A stretch of 64,000 nucleotides of DNA from Arthrobacter sp. zg-Y769 (GTDB taxonomy: Bacteria > Actinomycetota > Actinomycetes > Actinomycetales > Micrococcaceae): assembly GCF_020907405.1 (NCBI RefSeq), contig NZ_JAJJOE010000008.1, positions 186,001-250,000 of the forward strand. The letters run 5' to 3'. The translations under genes were made by a program, and so were the position numbers. The notes below the pieces were generated by a model that was not told the origin of the DNA, did no database searches, and was given only the letters and a program-made list of their open reading frames with translations. Shown one piece after another: positions 60,766-64,000 of this stretch. Numbering within the stretch: the stretch's first letter is position 1; each line of letters begins with the position of its first letter.

Positions 60766-62262
60766 CTAGCTGGAGGGGAAGGCAAACGAGGCCCCGGAGA
60801 GCTGCGTCGGTTCGGGCCAGCGCTGGGTGACCACCTTGCCGCGGGTGTAGAAGTGCACGCCGTCGGGACCGTAGATGTGGTGGTCGCCGAAGAGCGACTC
60901 GTTCCAGCCGCCGAAGGAATGCCAGGCCACCGGCACCGGCAGCGGAACGTTGATCCCGACCATGCCCACCCGGACACCGCGGGTGAACGCGCGGGCGTAG
61001 GCGCCGGAAGCCGTGAAGATCGCCGTGCCGTTGCCGTACGGATTGGAGTTGATGACCTCCAGCGCCTCCTCCATGCTGTCCACCCGCAGCACGGCCAGGA
61101 CCGGCCCGAAGATTTCCTCCCGGTAGGCAGTCATTTCCCGGCGGACATGGTCGAGGACCGTGGGGCCGACAAAGAACCCGTCCTCGTGGCCCTTCACCAC
61201 CAGCTCGCGGCCGTCCACGATCAGGGCGGCGCCGTCCTCCTGCGCTTCGCCCACTATTTTCTGCAGCCGGGACCTGGCGTTCGGGGTGATCACGGGGCCC
61301 ATGTCGGCGTCGGGCTCCATCCCGTTGGCCACCTTGACCGCCTCGGCGCGTTCCTTGAGCCGGGCCACGAGGTTCTCCGCGGCGCTGCCCACGGCCACGG
61401 CCACGGAGATCGCCATGCAGCGCTGCCCGGCGGAACCGAAGGCGGCGGCGGTGATGTGCTCGGCGGCAAGGTCCAGGTCCGCATCCGGCATCACCACGGC
61501 ATGGTTCTTGGCGCCGCCGAGGGCCTGCACCCGCTTGCCGTGCCGGGTGGCCGTCTCATGCACGTGGCGCGCAATCGGCGTCGATCCGACAAAGGACACA
61601 CCGTCGACGTCGGGATGGGTGAGCAGCCCGTCCACCGCTTCCTTGTCCCCCTGCAGGACGTTGAAGACGCCGTCGGGCAGTCCCGCGTCCTTCCAGAGGC
61701 GGGCGAGGAACAGGCTGGCGGAGGGATCGCGTTCGGAGGGCTTCAGGATGAAGGTATTGCCCGTGACAATCGCCACCGGGGCCATCCACAACGGAACCAT
61801 CACCGGGAAGTTGAACGGGGTGATGCCGGCGACCACGCCCAGCGGCTGACGGAACGAAAAAACGTCGATGCCGGTGGAGACCGCGTCCGAATAGCCGCCC
61901 TTGAGCGACTGCGGAGCGCCGCAGGCATATTCGACCACTTCCAGCCCGCGGCCTACTTCGCCCGCGGCGTCGGAGACCACCTTGCCGTGCTCGCGGGTCA
62001 CCACCCGGGCGAGTTCCTGCACGTTCGCAGCCAGCAGCTCGCGGAAGCGGAACAGCACGGCAGTGCGTTTGGTCAGCGAGGTCTCGGCCCAGCCGGCGGA
62101 GGCGGCCTTGGCGGCGGCGACGACGGCGTCAATGTCCGTCCGGTCCGCCAGCCGCAGCTCGCCGGTGACCTGGCCCGTGGCCGGGTTGTAGACCGGCTGG
62201 TGCCGGTCGCCGTGCCCGGCGGTTTCCACGCCGTTGATGAAATGCGTAATGGTGGTGCTCAT
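60766..62262 (-). CDS. mmsA: CoA-acylating methylmalonate/malonate-semialdehyde dehydrogenase
   Basis: A 498-residue aldehyde dehydrogenase. ITPFNFPVMVPLWM, FILKPSERDP and FVGSTPIARHV are the NAD-binding parts, and catalytic Cys282 is in FGSAGQRCMAIS. Lack of the usual general-base Glu in the ALGGAKNHAVV loop, replaced by the MmsA pattern, marks the CoA-dependent group that yields acetyl-CoA or propionyl-CoA. In this operon it is IolA, the last step of inositol breakdown. Confidence 0.95.
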   Translation of the reverse strand: MSTTITHFINGVETAGHGDRHQPVYNPATGQVTGELRLADRTDIDAVVAAAKAASAGWAETSLTKRTAVLFRFRELLAANVQELARVVTREHGKVVSDAAGEVGRGLEVVEYACGAPQSLKGGYSDAVSTGIDVFSFRQPLGVVAGITPFNFPVMVPLWMAPVAIVTGNTFILKPSERDPSASLFLARLWKDAGLPDGVFNVLQGDKEAVDGLLTHPDVDGVSFVGSTPIARHVHETATRHGKRVQALGGAKNHAVVMPDADLDLAAEHITAAAFGSAGQRCMAISVAVAVGSAAENLVARLKERAEAVKVANGMEPDADMGPVITPNARSRLQKIVGEAQEDGAALIVDGRELVVKGHEDGFFVGPTVLDHVRREMTAYREEIFGPVLAVLRVDSMEEALEVINSNPYGNGTAIFTASGAYARAFTRGVRVGMVGINVPLPVPVAWHSFGGWNESLFGDHHIYGPDGVHFYTRGKVVTQRWPEPTQLSGASFAFPSS

Positions 62263-62299
62263 GAAACTCTCCGTTTCTGGTGTCCGGCAGGAGCGGTTG

Positions 62300-64000
62300 C
62301 TAGCCGAGCAGCGGCTTCTGCCGCGCTTTGGAGGAGGAATAGGTGGTGTAGGCCTTCTGCGTGGAGTCCAGCCCGGAGGTGCCGGCCACCGGTACGTCCC
62401 ACCAGGATTCAGAATCCGGTGCGTCGATCAGCGGGTCGGATTCAATGTGGACCAGCACTGGGCCGCTGCCCTCCGGTTCGGCCCGGGCCTTAGCCACCGC
62501 CGCTTCCAGGTCCGCAATGACATTCGGTCCCGGCTCCACGCGCAGCACGCGCACCCCCAGGGACTCGGCGTTGGCGGCGAGATCCACCGGCAGTTTCGCG
62601 CCGTCGTCGAACGTGTGCTGACTGCGGTCCAGCATCCGGTACCGGGTGCCGAAGCGCTGTGAACCGAGGCTTTCGGAGAGCGCCCCGATCGAGGCGAAAC
62701 CGTGGTTCTGGATCAGCACGGTGATCAGCTTGATGCCCTCCGCGACGGCCGTGACCAGCTCGGTGTGCATCATCAGGTAGGACCCGTCGCCGACCATCAC
62801 GACGACGTCGCGGGGCTGGGCGGCGGCCGTCTCTTCCGGGGCACGGGCGGCCTCGTCGAGTGCCGCCCGCTTCACGCCGAGCCCGCCGGGGATTTCGTAG
62901 CCCATGGTGGAGTAGGCGTATTCCACGTGGTACCCGAAGGGGTCCTGCACCCGCCACATTTTGTGCAGGTCACCGGGCAGGGATCCGGCTGCGCAGACGA
63001 CGACGTCGCGGGGCGCCATGGCGCGGTTCACGGCGCCGATGATTTCATTCTGGCTCGGCAGCGGAACGTGCCGGGTGTCAAAGGCTTCGTCTACGGTCCG
63101 GGTCCAGCGGTCCTTTTCGGCAGCAACCCGCCGGAGCATCCCGTCCGGGACGCGGTACCCCTCGAGGGCGGTGGCCAGCCGGAGCAGTGCCTTGCGGGCG
63201 TCGGCCACGAGGGGCAGGCTCGGGCCGAGCTTGTACGCGTCGATGGGTGCCACGTTGATGTTGACGAACTGCACCTGCGGGTTCTGGAACGCCGAGTGGG
63301 AGGCCGTGGTGAAATCCTCGTACCGGGTGCCGATGCCGATGACCAGGTCCGCGTCCCGTGCGAGGGCGTTGGCCGCCGTCGTGCCCGTGGACCCGACGGC
63401 GCCGAGGCAATAGGGGGCGTCCCACTGGACCGTTCCAACACCTGCCTGGGTGTAGCCGATGGGGATGCCGGTGGCCTCGGACAGGCGGGCCAGTTCATCG
63501 GAGGCAAAGGCGTAGAGGACACCGCCGCCGGCCACGATCATCGGCTGCCCGGAGGCGCGAATCAGCTCTGCGGCACGGCGGATGTCCGCCTCTTCGGGTT
63601 CGGGCCGGCGGATCCGCCACTCGCGTTCGGCAAGGAATTCCTCCGGCACCTGGAGCACTTCGGCCTGGACGTCCTGCGGCAGGGAAATGGTGACTGCACC
63701 GGTCTCGGCCGGGTCGGTCAGCACCCGCAGGCCGGAGAGGAAGGCGGAGAACAGCTGCTCGGGCCGGCTGATCCGGTCAAAATACCGGGACAGCGGCCGG
63801 AAGGCATCGTTGACGGTGATGTCGTAGGCCTCCGGCCGTTCCAGCTGCTGCAGCACCGGATCAGGTGTCCGGGTGGCGAACGTGTCCGAGGGCAGCAGCA
63901 GGACGGGCAGCCGGTTGGTGGTGGCCAGTGCGGCGCCGGTGAGCATGTTGGTGGCGCCGGGACCGATGGAACTGGTCACCGCGTAGGTGGCCCGCCGGCG
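62300..64000 (-). CDS. iolD: 3D-(3,5/4)-trihydroxycyclohexane-1,2-dione hydrolase (5' end outside window)
   Basis: The visible 566 residues are the C-terminal part of a thiamin diphosphate enzyme of the acetolactate synthase fold that opens the inositol ring to 5-deoxy-glucuronate. TSSIGPGATNMLTGAALATTNRLPVLLLPSD is the end of the PYR domain, and MVGDGSYLMMHTEL with IQNHGFASIGAL the ThDP/Mg2+-binding motif of the PP domain. Known IolD proteins have about 640 residues, so only about 70 are missing. iolC usually lies upstream in such operons and would be next outside the window. Confidence 0.94.
   Translation of the reverse strand, partial: RRRATYAVTSSIGPGATNMLTGAALATTNRLPVLLLPSDTFATRTPDPVLQQLERPEAYDITVNDAFRPLSRYFDRISRPEQLFSAFLSGLRVLTDPAETGAVTISLPQDVQAEVLQVPEEFLAEREWRIRRPEPEEADIRRAAELIRASGQPMIVAGGGVLYAFASDELARLSEATGIPIGYTQAGVGTVQWDAPYCLGAVGSTGTTAANALARDADLVIGIGTRYEDFTTASHSAFQNPQVQFVNINVAPIDAYKLGPSLPLVADARKALLRLATALEGYRVPDGMLRRVAAEKDRWTRTVDEAFDTRHVPLPSQNEIIGAVNRAMAPRDVVVCAAGSLPGDLHKMWRVQDPFGYHVEYAYSTMGYEIPGGLGVKRAALDEAARAPEETAAAQPRDVVVMVGDGSYLMMHTELVTAVAEGIKLITVLIQNHGFASIGALSESLGSQRFGTRYRMLDRSQHTFDDGAKLPVDLAANAESLGVRVLRVEPGPNVIADLEAAVAKARAEPEGSGPVLVHIESDPLIDAPDSESWWDVPVAGTSGLDSTQKAYTTYSSSKARQKPLLG

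Noticed and set aside
58784-62493. Two frames of more than 600 codons on the plus strand across iolG, iolE and mmsA
   Set aside because: They are opposite three certain iol genes and cross their boundaries without any domain.
1-64000. tRNA, rRNA, insertion sequences, integrases and prophage genes
   Set aside because: I looked for transposase or integrase proteins, cloverleaf-like sequence and rRNA-like sequence and saw none I could support.

Overview
The window is GC-rich, with dense, short-spaced genes, frequent GTG/TTG starts and actinobacterial families throughout: mycothiol-type maleylpyruvate isomerase, CarD-like regulator, ECF41 sigma factor, RNase J, a DUF222/HNH (13E12-type) protein and a LexA box of the mycobacterial form. 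The gene content fits a soil actinobacterium of the Micrococcaceae, most likely Arthrobacter or a close relative. This is inferred from gene families only; no rRNA or tRNA gene is visible to prove it. Both ends are cut inside genes: a GH13 glycosidase on the left and iolD on the right.

Left part (1-17.8 kb): alpha-amylase-family enzyme, class A penicillin-binding protein, SnoaL-like protein, RNase J with a clear terminator, zinc-ribbon protein, family 2 glycosyltransferase with a coding tandem repeat, a DUF222/HNH nuclease whose start codon lies inside a consensus SOS box, a YciO/YrdC protein, a secreted lipoprotein that fuses an alkaline phosphatase to a glycerophosphodiesterase, SRPBCC and DUF2071 proteins, a cation/proton antiporter, an ABC-F ATPase, a small repeat protein and a Fur repressor.

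Middle (17.8-36.2 kb): metabolic and housekeeping genes: mycothiol-dependent isomerase, YqeY, a TetR regulator, an SMP-30 lactonase, an acyl-CoA dehydrogenase behind a palindromic operator, a DHA2 drug exporter, a CPA1 antiporter, a divergent mannose-6-phosphate isomerase homologue, a FUSC membrane protein, HrpB helicase, CarD-like regulator, RutE-like nitroreductase, and GlpD divergent from a SorC-type regulator.

Accessory stretch (36.2-50.4 kb): a four-copy tandem repeat of about 102 bp with a diverged relative 13 kb away, a tandemly duplicated lipoprotein gene whose second copy is frameshifted in the lipobox, an ECF41 sigma factor overlapping an FAD oxidoreductase that has a good ECF41-like promoter, a VanY-like peptidase, an MFS exporter that seems to start at ATT, a TetR-controlled pair of DUF3533/YhgE-like membrane proteins, and an intact Nudix gene beside a deleted one.

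Right part (50.4-64 kb): a myo-inositol catabolic region. A GntR regulator and iolB run rightwards; a sugar ABC transporter with a Gfo/Idh dehydrogenase runs leftwards from a shared promoter region; iolD, mmsA/iolA, iolE, iolG, a TIM-barrel isomerase and an IolT-like symporter form a leftward operon. Together they would import inositol by two routes and convert it to 5-deoxyglucuronate and, after the kinase and aldolase steps (iolC and iolJ are not in view), to acetyl-CoA.
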